Shown here: positions 1-11,774 of the stretch, piece after piece
How the letters are laid out: every line of letters starts with the position of its first letter
Numbering within the stretch: the stretch's first letter is position 1
Source of the DNA: Nymphalis io
Taxonomy: Eukaryota > Arthropoda > Insecta > Lepidoptera > Nymphalidae
Assembly: GCF_905147045.1 (NCBI RefSeq)
Contig: NC_065892.1
Location: 12,681,501-12,745,500 of the forward strand
Direction: 5' to 3'
DNA length: 64,000 nt
The notes under the pieces: model-generated
The model's database searches: none
What the model was told of the DNA's origin: nothing
Seen by the model: the letters and a program-made list of their open reading frames with translations, nothing else
Position numbers and translations under genes: made by a program

Positions 1-3000
1 AGAAATACAAGCCATTTTATATATTCCAAAAATGTTTTTCTTTTTCCATTTGTTTTGCTGAGTAACAAAGTCTCGTATTTCATCTGTTGTTTTTGTTTTT
101 TTTTTCGTACAGTGCTTTGAAGATCAAGGCAAAGAAATGTTAGTTAAATTTAACTCGTTCTAATCATAGCCATTTAAGTAAGCGTACAGTAAAAAGATAC
201 ACACAAAAGGCAACCACTAATAAAAAAATTATAAAAATAAAGATGTATTGACGTACCAAGTTGTTTGTAAACAAAATAACATCGAAAAGAAATCTTATTT
301 CATCTCTTTAATCAATTATTATGTCGGAAATACGAATCTAATGAGTTTCTTGCCGGTTCTTCTCGGTGGAATCTACGTTCTGAACCTGTGGTACATTTAA
401 TGGTAGCCACACTTTTATTTAGTATAATTCTGTGAAATGACCATTCAAAAGTATTTGTAAAAGCCTAACTAAAGTATATTTCGATTTGATTTCATTTTAA
501 TATTTTTATTACCATATATAGTAAAAAAATAGGTAGTTAAAAATACCTTCATCAGTTATTCTACGGACAAACATAAATAATTAATATTGCTATGGTCCGG
601 TTTAAAGAATAATTGATATCATTGTTAATATAAACAAAATGATTTTTACTTCTTCCGAAATCATATGGATAATAATTTTTTTGTTATCTGCAATAAATAT
701 GAACGGGTGAAATGGAAACTATTAACTACATTAACACTTGGTTTCAGTCACGCTAAACATTATACTCCGCTCCGTGGATCATAGCGTTATATTAATTGCG
801 TTTTTACAAGAAATATATATACGTGATATAGATGAACTTTAAAATTTGAGCCAAATCGTTAGAACCATTTCCGAAATGCACTAGATATATATATTTATAA
901 ACAAGAATTGCTCATTTCATATGATACGATGCTCTATAACCTTCTTCAATCAATTGGCTATCTAACGCAATAAGTTTTTTCTCCAATTGGATCGGAAGAT
1001 TCTGAGATTAACGTGTTGAAATACACAAACTCTCCATTTAATAATAATACAAATAATGATACTACAAAAGCAAACGACTAAGAAGATTACAGAATCCTTT
1101 TAAGTAGTCATCTCGATCACAAAACATTGTCTTCTTAAGAGACATCCATTTCGTACATCGTTAAAATGAAACTGCTGTAATAATAATTACTCATGCTTTA
1201 TAAAGGATCAAGCGATTATAAGAAAAGTATCGAGAGAATTGGGGAAAAATAAACCAACAAACATTACTAGTTGTGGTGGCTTTGAAAATATTCTTCTCGA
1301 AAATATTTCTCTAGAATTGCATATCTATTATTATTATTAGACCATTACTCAATAGCACGTAAGATTGCGGACTGTCTCGGATGTAAATAATCTTAGCACA
1401 TCGGAAAATATACAAACAAATATGTATTGTATAAAACACAAGCTGAAGCGACTTTATATATTTTTCTCTCAGTTTTATATTGGCAATAAAAATTAAGCTA
1501 CATGGTAGTCTCTAATCACTACGAAAAGATAGTTTTTATATAAGAAGTTATTTTTTATTACATATAAATGGTACTCCTGAATAATTTAGATATGAAAGAA
1601 ACAAAGAAATGTAAATAAAATAGTTAATTTTATGAATTCTAACTAAATTATATTATAGACATTTCGAAAAAATTTTAAGGAGTCGAGCTTTACACAGTTT
1701 ATCTCCTTAATATTCTTTCAATTATGTAGTATTTTAATTTTAAAAAGTATTATTAGTTTATTTGCTTAAGACTTGGGAAGTGTTGTTCCCAGAAAATACG
1801 CGCGAGATGCCAGCGATCAGGATGAGCTATGATATTGGCACGCCTGTATATAAAGATGAAAACTTACAGTCCATTGGATATGTAGCTTTTAATAGAGCAG
1901 ATAATTATGTTTAAATATCCCATTTATATAAAAGTATGACAATTCTGTTTATACTGTTTAAATAAAATTGTACACTCAATGAAATCATATAAAAAACCTT
2001 ATTTTCATACACACCTCACATTCCTCTTTTTACTGTCAAAGCATTATATATAACGTAGAACTGTTGTCATGACTTACGATTATGTTGCAATACGGCTTTC
2101 TAGATAACGAGAGGTATAGTGCGAAATAGCGCAGCATATTGCTATGTATTTGTAAAGGATTACCTTAATTATAATACGCTTCATATTCGTAGTACGAAAT
2201 AGTTAACCGGTTTACGACCTATTTGGCACGCTGTAGAAAGTGACGTGGATTAACAGACTACGTATGAGGTCAAGTTTATTTATGAGAAAACTGGTTTCAT
2301 AATCGATATTAACGACTACCGCATTAGTTAAATCATCTTTTTAATAAATCTAGTGTGACAAAATATTGTAAATTAAAATAATATAATGCCTACCACGTGT
2401 ATAATCATTTGTAAGTGTTTGTATTTGAACCTAAAAATGAACTTATAGCTATACAAATACTACATGTTTCATTTTAAATGTAAATATAATCTAAATAAAG
2501 GTATAAATTATACTCATAAATCATTCTATTAATTCCCTATACGGAACCCCATTAGTGGAATACTAGTAAAATTAATTGCTCTCGGAATCGGTTCGTTTCA
2601 TGCGCGTGTTTCATTTAATCCCATCGAACTATTTGTTCTCGTTAATTTGTGCTTCAAATACTCGAACTGTGTTAATTGAAGAACATACAAAATAATATAT
2701 AAAAAATTAAGTACAAGACAAATCTCGAATTGATATTGAACTAATTTTATACATATATTATTCTATAAAAATCTCTGCTATCAATTTGCATCAAAGTTCA
2801 ATTCGATTAAATGATGAATTCAGACATTACGAGAATTAGTCGAGTCCTAAATAACGATAAATTAATATATTTTCCATCTGCTAAGGAAGTTATCTGACGG
2901 GTAATAAATTAATTTATCAGTAAATTGGGTACGCAACGTTGACGTCTCATAATTGACATGTGATCATAATCTGTGAACTTGTCCGGAGTCTGCGCGTCTC

Positions 3001-4734
3001 ATTACGCTTTCACACTTGATGTGTGAACAAATTACTTTTAATTAATGACTATGGTGTATTTAAAGCATCTGACTTTTTTAAGCATATTTTTCGTCTTTCT
3101 TAAAATATTATGCTTGATATTTCGTTAATACAAAGTTGGTAATTGCAGTTATAACATATGAACTAAACTTTATACATTATATATACTGCAGGTTAATAAT
3201 ATCTGCATGTTTGCACGTATGATGATAATCTCTGGTAAAATCAGAAACTTTCCTGTACAATTTATACTGCTACGAAGCAATGTACATCCGTATAATCCGT
3301 TCCATATAGAATCCGTTCGTCATCCGTTTAATATAGAAACATTCGCTTCATCGAAACTTTTGCTAAATAATGAGGAAGAGTTCGTCTGTCTGCGATTTGT
3401 TGATACGGAGCTTCGTGTAAAGTAATATAAAGTTGACTAAACGAAAAAATGCACAAAATGACACTATATATTTTTATGCTTCAATACACAACGTATTAAA
3501 TTGATAAGATTTTTAGATTTAAATTGGTTAGAAATGAAAAAATCTATTTTGTAAGTACAAATAAATGCAAAGCAGGTTACATTTAAGTATATCTAATTTT
3601 ATAAATAAATTTCCATTAATAATAATAATAAATTGCAAAAGTAATAAGAAGAAAGAAAATATTATTGGAGTATATTTTCTGCTAATTAAAAGCTTTCTCT
3701 ACAATGTAACGAAATATCAAATATTGGTATTTTATTAAATAAATTTGCTAATTATTTAAATAATCCCCCGCGTTTATTGATGAATTTTTTAGGCTATATA
3801 AATTCATAACAATATCTTCAAGACAACTTTTGGAACAACAGAATTTGAAATTTGAACCAAAGCTGTAAACATATGTTCATATAAAGTAGTTGAAATAAAT
3901 ACAACAATATGATATTAATTATAAATACTCTACTTTCAAATAACTAAATACAAAATCTTTTTATTAATAAATTGTATACATAATTTATTTAATTAAATAA
4001 CACCCACAAGAAATGTTACGTAACTAAATACTGACGCATCGTAAATTTTGTTCGTAATGAAACCGTAAATCACATCTTTTGCTAATGTATTGTTGACTGG
4101 ATTAGAAAATATGTCACAACATGTCTACCGAGAACATTCCTAAGCCGTGTTAGCTTTTGTAGACGCGTATTATAATATTCTGATAATGCAAAATGTTTCT
4201 TAATTGATAGAAATAAAAAATATTATCATAATAAAATTTATATAGCATTCGACATTGGCCAAGTTTTGAAACTAAATTCGATATTAAATATATACTTTTC
4301 GAAATGTATAAGTTTAATTCCCTTTTATTTAAAAAATGGTTACGATGTGAAAGTAAAATTATTCATTTGTTTTGTTTTAATATTTTAATACTACGAGTAG
4401 ATTCGATTTCAAGTGACACTGCCTTTCCAGCAGTAAAATTTTTTAAGCTGTTTATAATCACGTATAAGTGAAACCACGAGCAACAGCTGTTATAGGTACA
4501 GTAATATTCTATAGAACGTTTATTACAATATTTTGTAACTAGCCAATGCTAGTCATGCGTTACAATGCATCTTTAAATTTTATTCTTTGAAAATTATACG
4601 ACAGGACTAATATGCCATATATTTTGCTTTGACAGTTCAAGTTTCAAAATAAATTGTACAATATTTCATGTCAATCGTTTGAGTAGTGAAGGAACGCATA
4701 CGATTCAAACAAAGAAATATTATTTGATGATGTC
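1..4734. other. AT-rich non-coding DNA, upstream flank
   Basis: No coding exon is supported here. A 72-codon open frame at 3207-3425 has no recognisable domain and AT-driven composition, so it is not called. The only structured content I see is a retroelement-like 3' end at 338-495 and scattered weak Helitron/SINE-like debris near 770-890. It could be intergenic or a long first intron of the lectin-like gene that begins at 20183. Confidence 0.5.
338..495 (+). repeat. Retroelement 3' end, TTTGATTTGATTT-tailed family
   Basis: Reads GAGTTTCTTGCCGGTTCTTC, then TCGGTGGAATCTACGTTC, then a segment ending in AAGTATATTTCGATTTGATT. This module (GAGTTTCTTGCCGGTTCTTC through a TTTGATT-type tail) is widespread in lepidopteran genomes as the 3' terminus of a non-LTR-type family. 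Related pieces occur inverted at 18290-18400 and in diverged form near 59637-59760 and 63385-63430. Confidence 0.6.
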
Positions 4735-5045
4735 CTGATCGATTTCAGCCCCGGCCGCTATTATCAAGACAACTGCGCAAGACATATTATAGTACACTCC
4801 GCAAACACAAGTGCACTCTCCATTCTCTCACACTCATAATCCGATAGGACGGCATATTCGAAACGACTAAAAGGAGTTCAGACGTTTCCAACTCCTGAAG
4901 TCCAACTGCTTTGGCAATTTCCTAATTCCGAACTACAGCAAATTCTTTGACGGAAAAATCCAATTACATTTTACTAGCACGACCGCGGTTTTTGATCCCA
5001 GGACCTCGAAATCCGTGACCTGATACGTTAGCCACTGAATGATTA
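4735..5045 (+). repeat. Interspersed repeat, CATATTATAGTGCAC family, diverged copy
   Basis: Starts near GATTTCAGCCCCGGCCGC, includes GACATATTATAGTACACTC and CAAACACAAGTGCACTCTCC, and ends in a tRNA-like GATCCCAGGACCTCGAAATC followed by a segment resembling a box A read backwards (TAGCCACTG). A partial second copy lies at 63560-63770 with GGACATATTATAGTGCACAA. The order and tRNA-like end suggest a SINE or non-autonomous element. The family name is not assigned. Confidence 0.6.
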
Positions 5046-5182
5046 CAAACCAAGACAGAAACCAAAAAAAGGAATGGGATAAAATAGGCAAAAAAGAAAA
5101 TAACTAAGGAATAGAGATACAGGAAAATGTAAGAAGAAAACACTTTCCACTCACACATATTCCACTGACCCGAAATAAATGG

Positions 5183-5394
5183 TATAAAAGCAAGCGACGA
5201 TGATCATATTAACCACATGATATATTTTTTATATTCGACACGACTCCACCTCGACAATCAACTCTAACTTGCACCACACGGTGGTGGTGTTCTGTTCGAC
5301 CATGATCTTGATCTCGTTCATGGATTACATTGTCAATGGCAGTCATGCGCCGATGGATCAGCATTCGCGCAATGATCCCTTATCAATGACGTAA
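5183..5394 (+). promoter_or_regulatory. Candidate TATA promoter with short downstream ORF
   Basis: A consensus TATAAAAG lies at 5183-5190. About 110 bases on, in a patch clearly less AT-rich than its surroundings (5230-5395), an ATG at 5302 opens 30 codons ending in TAA at 5392. The frame stays open upstream of that ATG and reads as a hydrophobic stretch (TVVVFCSTMILISFMDYIV). A GT donor-like GTAACT sits at 5391, so it could be a first exon. No homology is recognised. It may equally be repeat-derived, because the preceding repeat ends at about 5045. Confidence 0.2.
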
Positions 5395-7730
5395 CTTAAA
5401 AATATTATACAATTTTAACAACGTCTTTTAAAATTAATGAAGCATTGATATTTTCCTTTTAATTATTTCTGTTTTATCTACTTTGTAATTTTGTAATTAT
5501 ATTGACATTTTGAAAATATAGTGATTTGTAATCTAATTAAGAGTTAAGAAGTACTCTAGAAAAAATATCTAACAAAAACTGTAGTGATAGCATTTATATG
5601 ACTAACTTTTTTTAATTTTTTCCTAAAAATCAAAAAAGGTTATTTTCTTAAGCATCGTTTATCATTTATTTTAAGATTACAGCTTTTTTCCTTTACCTTA
5701 CTTTGCATAATTCCAAAGTTACAACGAAAAAACTTAGAGATAGTGATATTGATCACGATATTATCTCATGACTTTTAGGTAAAAGTCAATGCCCATCGTG
5801 GCTTTAAACTGGTTCGCTTGAGGATTTATCTCGAGATAGATTTTACTTTAAAGTTTTAATGTATGTTCTCTAAACAGTAGGTTATAAAGGCAATCATACA
5901 TTTTTTATTATCGTTTTGCCAGAACCTTCACCAACCAACACATTCGTGAATACAGGCTAACTACAATGTCGATAAAATAATAAAAAAATGAAATCAGAAA
6001 CGTCCGAACCTTGAACTGAATGTATAAAATGTATTCCCATTTTGTCCCTCAATTAAAAGTTGAAGCATAATCTAGAAGTTGGTTTGACAATTGCCCAAGG
6101 GGACTTTCGCATTACAGTTGATCTATTGAGGCTTATATTCAAAATTAAAATTTCGTTGATGCTATAATGGTTCTTGGCCCCTTTAATTATTGTATTCAAT
6201 ATCGCATGTCAACGGATGTCGTTTTACACATTTCAGTTTCAAATTTGTTCGTACAAAATAACGTTACCGCTTCGAATAACAATTGCGGTTTGATGGACAT
6301 GTGTCACCCTGAACAGGTCTTTATTATCGTTACAAAGGCGTCTAGCTTTGTAAGATGAGATTATAATTTCATATTGAATTCTATATTTAAACGTTTGCTC
6401 TATATTTATATCAGGATGTTCTAATTTCTGCCTTTATGAGCCTAAGGCATTTATAACTATACTATTGTATACGGGCTCTCTATAAATAATATGAAATAAA
6501 CATAACATTGTAATAACACCTATAAATCAATATGCTTCAATATATTTATATTTGGTCACGATCAGAAATGTAACTGTTTTCTATTATTATTATTTGTTTA
6601 CATAAAAATATGTGATAACGCTATACACTTAACAATACGTTCCGAGAATTTCATTCTAATAATAATATCTAATTACAACTATATGGAAAACGCCCTTTCA
6701 ATTTATTTATGTTATAAATAAGCTCGTCTAAGTGGGTTTGCTTAGCATGCGCCTGCGCCGGTGCTAAGCACCCGCAGAATGATCAATCAACCACTTATCA
6801 ACACTTCCTCCAGGCAATCTTGAGATGGTTTCGAGTTTTTGTATATTATATGTGGTCATTGACTTGCAATTGCAATTTAAAATGTAATTCTAATGATAAC
6901 ATCATAAGAAATTATTACAGAACAAATATTTTCACAGCATTAAACTTATCAATCTAATTTAAAATACAGCTACGAAAGCATTTCAAATTACCTTTTTTTG
7001 CCTGTTCTATCTCGACTTTTTTATGAAATGAACATTAAGATGTTCATTTCATAAAAAAGTCTGTAAAAAGTAATTATAAAATTTCTTATCTGTTGCTAAA
7101 AAAACTGATAATTAAGCATAAAACCGAATACTCTAAACAGATTAAATATAACGCAATAGTCATAAAACAATATTAAAATACCGATATAATTACACTGTAA
7201 TTATATCAACAAAAGGGACATCCCTGGGAAGCGAGAAGTTCCCAGGGTTGATGTGACACGTTCATATTTCTTACAGCGCTAAGGCCTAAGACTTACGAAT
7301 AAGTGGCACATTTGCCAGTCCGCCAACCTTCTATAAATAATAAAAATTAAACTTCAGGAAGTTTTTCCTCATCTTTATAATTAATCTGAATAATTTCTTC
7401 TCCGAATCAATACAAACAATCCATTACATTCCTATTAAAACTCGTGATTATTCATAGCTGGAATACGAAGTTATTCGTATCACAATACGGATCATTCCAC
7501 TGATGAGTGAAGTATGCAATCATGTCGCATGAACAAAGAGTAACTCAATCAGATCGTACATGCAGTCTCATTAAACCCTCATCACTCATGATGATGACTG
7601 GGAACGTCGCTAATTGACTGACGTATTTTACTATGTATTCATTTCATTTGTTTACTTCGTTATGATTTTTATAAAAATAAAATAATTAAGAATAGCAGAG
7701 CTTTTCTGTAAATATGATTTAAGTATTGTT
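5395..7730. other. Non-coding DNA with hairpins
   Basis: No exon is supported. It holds a perfect 22-bp-arm hairpin (7014-7061), an 8-bp-arm GC-rich hairpin (6740-6769), a 9-bp-arm CCCTGGGAA hairpin (7222-7247) and repeat debris near 7200-7330 resembling the interspersed family found at 50345 and 59822. Confidence 0.5.
7014..7061. repeat. Perfect inverted repeat, 22-bp arms
   Basis: Arm 7014-7035 (GACTTTTTTATGAAATGAAC then AT) is exactly complementary to 7040-7061, separated by TAAG. It is a strong potential hairpin or cruciform. There are no flanking genes. Confidence 0.9.
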
Positions 7731-7734
7731 GCTT

Positions 7735-7880
7735 TTTGGTTTGAAGGGCGAGTAAACCGGTGTAACTACAGCACAACGGAACGGTAGCGCATTGGCGACG
7801 TAAGAAATGTTAACCATTACAATGTCTATTGGTAGTGGTTACCACTTACTATCACGTTGCCCGTTTGCCAGCCTTGCTAT
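7735..7880 (+). repeat. Partial copy of the 3' CATCAGGTGG-type interspersed repeat
   Basis: GGTTTGAAGGGCGAGTAAAC, GGTAGCGCATTGGCGACGTA and TTACCACTTACTATCACGTT match the middle of the copies at 50345-50628 and 59822-60112 (GGTTTGAAGGGTGAGTGAGC ... ACCACTTACCATCAGGTGG). The 3' end is interrupted by a SINE at about 7890 and resumes at 8201 with TTCTATAA. Confidence 0.7.
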
Positions 7881-7889
7881 CTTTCTATA

Positions 7890-8200
7890 TGATGATGATG
7901 ATGTAACAGCCTGTGAATGTCCCACTGCTGGGCTAAAGGCCTCCTCTCCTCTTTTTGAGGAGAAGGTTTGGAGCTTATTCCACCACGCTGCTCCAATGCG
8001 GGTTGGTGGAATACACATGTGGCAGAATTTCAGTGAAATTAGACACATGCAGGTTTCCTCACGATGTTTTCCTTCACCGTAAAGCACGAGATGAATTATA
8101 ATCACAAATTAAGCACATGAAAATTCAGTGGTGCTTGCCCGGGTTTGAACCCACGATCATCGGTTAAGATTCACATGTTCTTACCACTGGGCCATCTCGG
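7890..8200 (-). repeat. tRNA-derived SINE, full-length, reverse orientation
   Basis: On the minus strand it begins AGCCGAGATGGCCCAGTGGT (box A TGGCCCAGTGG) and continues to box B GGTTCAAACCC. It then runs through the family body (TGCTTTACGGTGAAGGAAAA, CCACCAACCCGCATTGGAGC, GGCCTTTAGCCCAGCAGTGG) to GGCTGTTAC and a (CAT)n tail. A target duplication CTTTCTATA flanks it (7881-7889 and 8201-8209). Sister copies are at 20892, 24397, 30112 and 61512. The open frames across it are spurious. Confidence 0.92.
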
Positions 8201-8874
8201 CTTTCTATAACATCAAAGAAATTTAAATGATATACACGCATCAGAAGCGTATCGCCATTTGTCATTTTTAAACATTAAACAAGATACGATATTTTAACTC
8301 TTGCACCAATAGCAATGCTGAACACAGATTTACAAAGCGAAGTCTGAGCAATCGCTAAATATCTGATTGCTATACCGTACCGTTATAAACAGTTTTCTTT
8401 GACAAATAAGAAATTCGTTATTCGATATTTTATCAAGTTTATTATATTTTTAATTCCACCATTACTATTCTTCTACTTCTATTAGACAACATTTATGATG
8501 ATATTTATAGTTTAATATGCTCCTCCACTCCTCTTAAAGTTTTAAACAAGTTTTTTTTAATGGTTCTCTGGTGTAGTTTTTTCTAAGCAGCGACGCGTGA
8601 ACCAGACAGGCAGCTTAACTTAAATATCAAAAAGCATAAATTATTTAATAAAATATTTATTTATAATATATGATACATAGTTAGATATAAATAAAATTTT
8701 ATATCTTAATTACATCAATACTAGTATATTTTTTCCAAAAATAATAACTAAATTTTCATGATGCATAAATTGCTAAAGCTACTATTATTAATTTAAACAT
8801 TTATCTGGCGCTAAACTGTGCAATATTCATCTAATTCATTAGGCCTACTAAATTAACATGATATAAGTGTTGAT

Positions 8875-8911
8875 AATAACAACAAATCATTATACACGAT
8901 TTGTTGTTATT
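8875..8911. repeat. Perfect inverted repeat, 14-bp arms
   Basis: AATAACAACAAATC (8875-8888) and GATTTGTTGTTATT (8898-8911) are exact complements around a 9-nt loop. Confidence 0.85.
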
Positions 8912-10678
8912 AATAGATGAAATTTGCTGATGTAAAATGTTTTTTTTAAGTTAATAGGTTTTACTGATTAGGAATTATTTATACATAATACAACATGTAT
9001 TATATGTAAAAAGCATATGTCTTTAATATATTTATAATGCCTTATCTCCACATACGGGTTGCCCGTGCCTTTGTATAGATCTATTTCGAGTTTAGTAATT
9101 TGATTTGCCTGCGTGTTTTTATTTCCAGGCAGCGTCACAATCAAAATGTTTGAGAGTTTTATTTATTTATGTGACGATTTAAAGAATATTTTTAAAGTGT
9201 GAAATAACCGTTGCCAAAAATACAATTTCACCCATTGCCCATTTCACTTCGGAAGGAATTTGTTAAATATTTTAATGCCACCATACTCGCACAAACATTT
9301 TCAATTTTAAATGTATTATAAATATTTTTAAACAATACAAACCACTGCGTTTTGTATACATTATTTTTCTACTATTTACTCAATGTAACGCATGTCAAAT
9401 ACATAAACAGTCATATTGAAGGGCAAAACGTTAAAAACAATGACGTCACGGCTGCCGTCACAAGCACAACTCATAGCGGCTTGTGTAAGAAATGTTCAAT
9501 TAATTCTCAACGAACACAATGTCAATATCGTATGGTATAAGTTGCAATAATACAAACAATTTTACAATTAGTGTTTTTTTATAATAAAACTTAAAATAGT
9601 CTATCGATAAACAAATTATATGTGTTGTTATAAAGTACACTCTTAGTTGCAACTTCATGTATTACAATATTATTGTGTATATGTGACTAATGATCAACCA
9701 TATTAAATACGCAAACTAATACTATTGTTATTAAACAAACATCTTAGTTCAAAACAAACATATGAATTTAACCGTATTGTTTATATAAACCCATTACTAT
9801 AACAGCTTTTAACTTGTACCCAATCTTAACCCACATTTCCATGCGACGAAAAGGCGCCGAGCTTGACGCCATCTCTGTTTAAGAAAAATATGTGTGACTG
9901 GTTTAAATGTTAAATAGCTTGACACTGAGGTGGTAATTAAACGGTGACGGGCCCTGACTATTAAAATTATACAAGGAATTCCAAGCCTATTGACTTTATT
10001 ATTGGTTCAACTAGATTGAACTAATATACTTGTATAATGACGTGCCGATGATAGGCGACTTTATATGTTATATATTTTTTTGTTTTGTTTTCTTATTTAA
10101 AAGAAATGTATCTTGGATGTACTATTAACAAAATGCCAAAAAATATTTTATTACTTCTGTGTATAATACAGAATTATGTTACGCTCGCTCTAAGTTACAT
10201 AAAAATTATAACCACGAAAAAATTTTTTCATTTTATTTTCTACATATAACTACAGCAAAAAGTCGTCCATTATACATCCCAGAAGGCCTATAATAACTAT
10301 ATAAACCAGTTTGCTTATAAAAACAATCTCGATACTTACTTAGATATCTGTTATCAGTATTATAATGTAATTGACTGTGAATAAAACGTCAGTCATCTGG
10401 GCGCTATGCAAATTAATTGTCTAACCGGCACACAGTATTAAGCAACAATTATGTATCTAAAAGGTCAATGAACTGATCTCAAATCACCTTTGTTTAATTC
10501 CTAGAACGTTTTTATCATTAATATAATACACACGTAGAAACCAAACATAGAGAACCTACCTAATATACCTTGAGGAAATCATCATCACCAATAAACTAAG
10601 CTTTTTTATATATACTAATAAAAGTAATTGCTGAGTTTCTTCTTGGTTTCTTGTAATTTCATTAGGAACATAACGTTT

Positions 10679-10731
10679 TATAAGTTCAAAGTTATACATA
10701 ATTACATATGTATTTGAACTTTGAACTTATA
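10679..10731. repeat. Inverted repeat, 15-bp arms
   Basis: TATAAGTTCAAAGTT (10679-10693) is complementary to AACTTTGAACTTATA (10717-10731) with a 23-nt AT-rich loop. Confidence 0.85.
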
Positions 10732-11632
10732 TGATGGAGTGTTTATAAAAAAAACAATTTAGATTCCGATTTAAAAAAATAAGAAAATAAAATCTACATT
10801 AAAAGGAAATTTTATTTTTCCATTAAACCATAGTGCCATTCAACATTCAAAGAGTACAATACATTTAAAAAACATTTGCCCAGTATGTTATATGTACCGA
10901 TTTGGTGATTAAAGTAGCTCGTACATTATTTTCTCAAATATTTTTAATAATTAAAAAAAAAACTTTTATTCACTACGATAGCTTTTTTATAAGATATTAA
11001 GCCATATTTCAATATAAATATTTCAAAATAAAATTGTTTTACAAGCATTTCGGATGAATGAGAATATGACATACATTGTCATCGCTTTAATATTCGTGAT
11101 GAAAAATACCAGCAACGCCAGTTGGCACGGAAGCGTTTATCTTGACAAAAATACATTAACAATTTTACCTTTTCCCGTGGTATTTATTGCAATAAAAAGT
11201 ATTTATATTAGAAAAACACTAATTCTATATTAAGATAAGGCGATAAATAAATGAACAAATATTAAATGTTTTTATAATTAAATCAGAAATGAAAGTAATA
11301 AATAAAATACGAGCTTAATGTAATTTGTTATTAAAAATATATTTGACAAACGAATTTCGAAAAAATAAGTATTGATGTCATAGATTTCGCAGAACTGTGT
11401 GTATACATTAAATACTTTCAGAAAATATCGTAACGTTTTTGTCATACGTATTAATGTGATAACATTTTAAATATATTTATCCCTCTTAATGGAAAATTTT
11501 ATCTTTTTATTTTTATGCTAATCAAAACAGTGTTTGTCTTGGAAATTAACGATATATTTTTTAAATCATCTAGCGGATAATACTCATTAGGTTTTAGTGA
11601 ATCTTGGTTGATGAATGGTCTCAGCTTGTATT

Positions 11633-11774
11633 AGTACCAATTTTAGGACTTCCTATATATCTTATATTTATAATAATATAGTAATACAAATTACCCATTA
11701 GCTAACTAGTTTAAGTACCAATTTTAGGACTTCCTATATATCTTATATTTATAATAATATAGTAATACAAATTA
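11633..11774 (+). repeat. Direct duplication, two identical 61-bp units
   Basis: The unit starting AGTACCAATTTTAGGACTTC spans 11633-11693 and is repeated without mismatch at 11714-11774, a period of 81 bases. The identity in otherwise drifting DNA suggests a recent duplication (or, less likely, an assembly artefact). Confidence 0.9.

Noticed and set aside
7807..8105. Overlapping open frames over the SINE copies, repeated near 20834 and 24357
   Set aside because: The same peptide recurs at each SINE copy and reads the antisense of a tRNA-derived element, so it is a repeat artefact rather than a gene family.
9352..9540. Short frame with a perfect TGACGTCA (9441-9448) and a possible ATG exon ending at a GTAAGA donor
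   Set aside because: No homology, no promoter, and nothing downstream to splice to with certainty; one CRE octamer in 64 kb is near chance.
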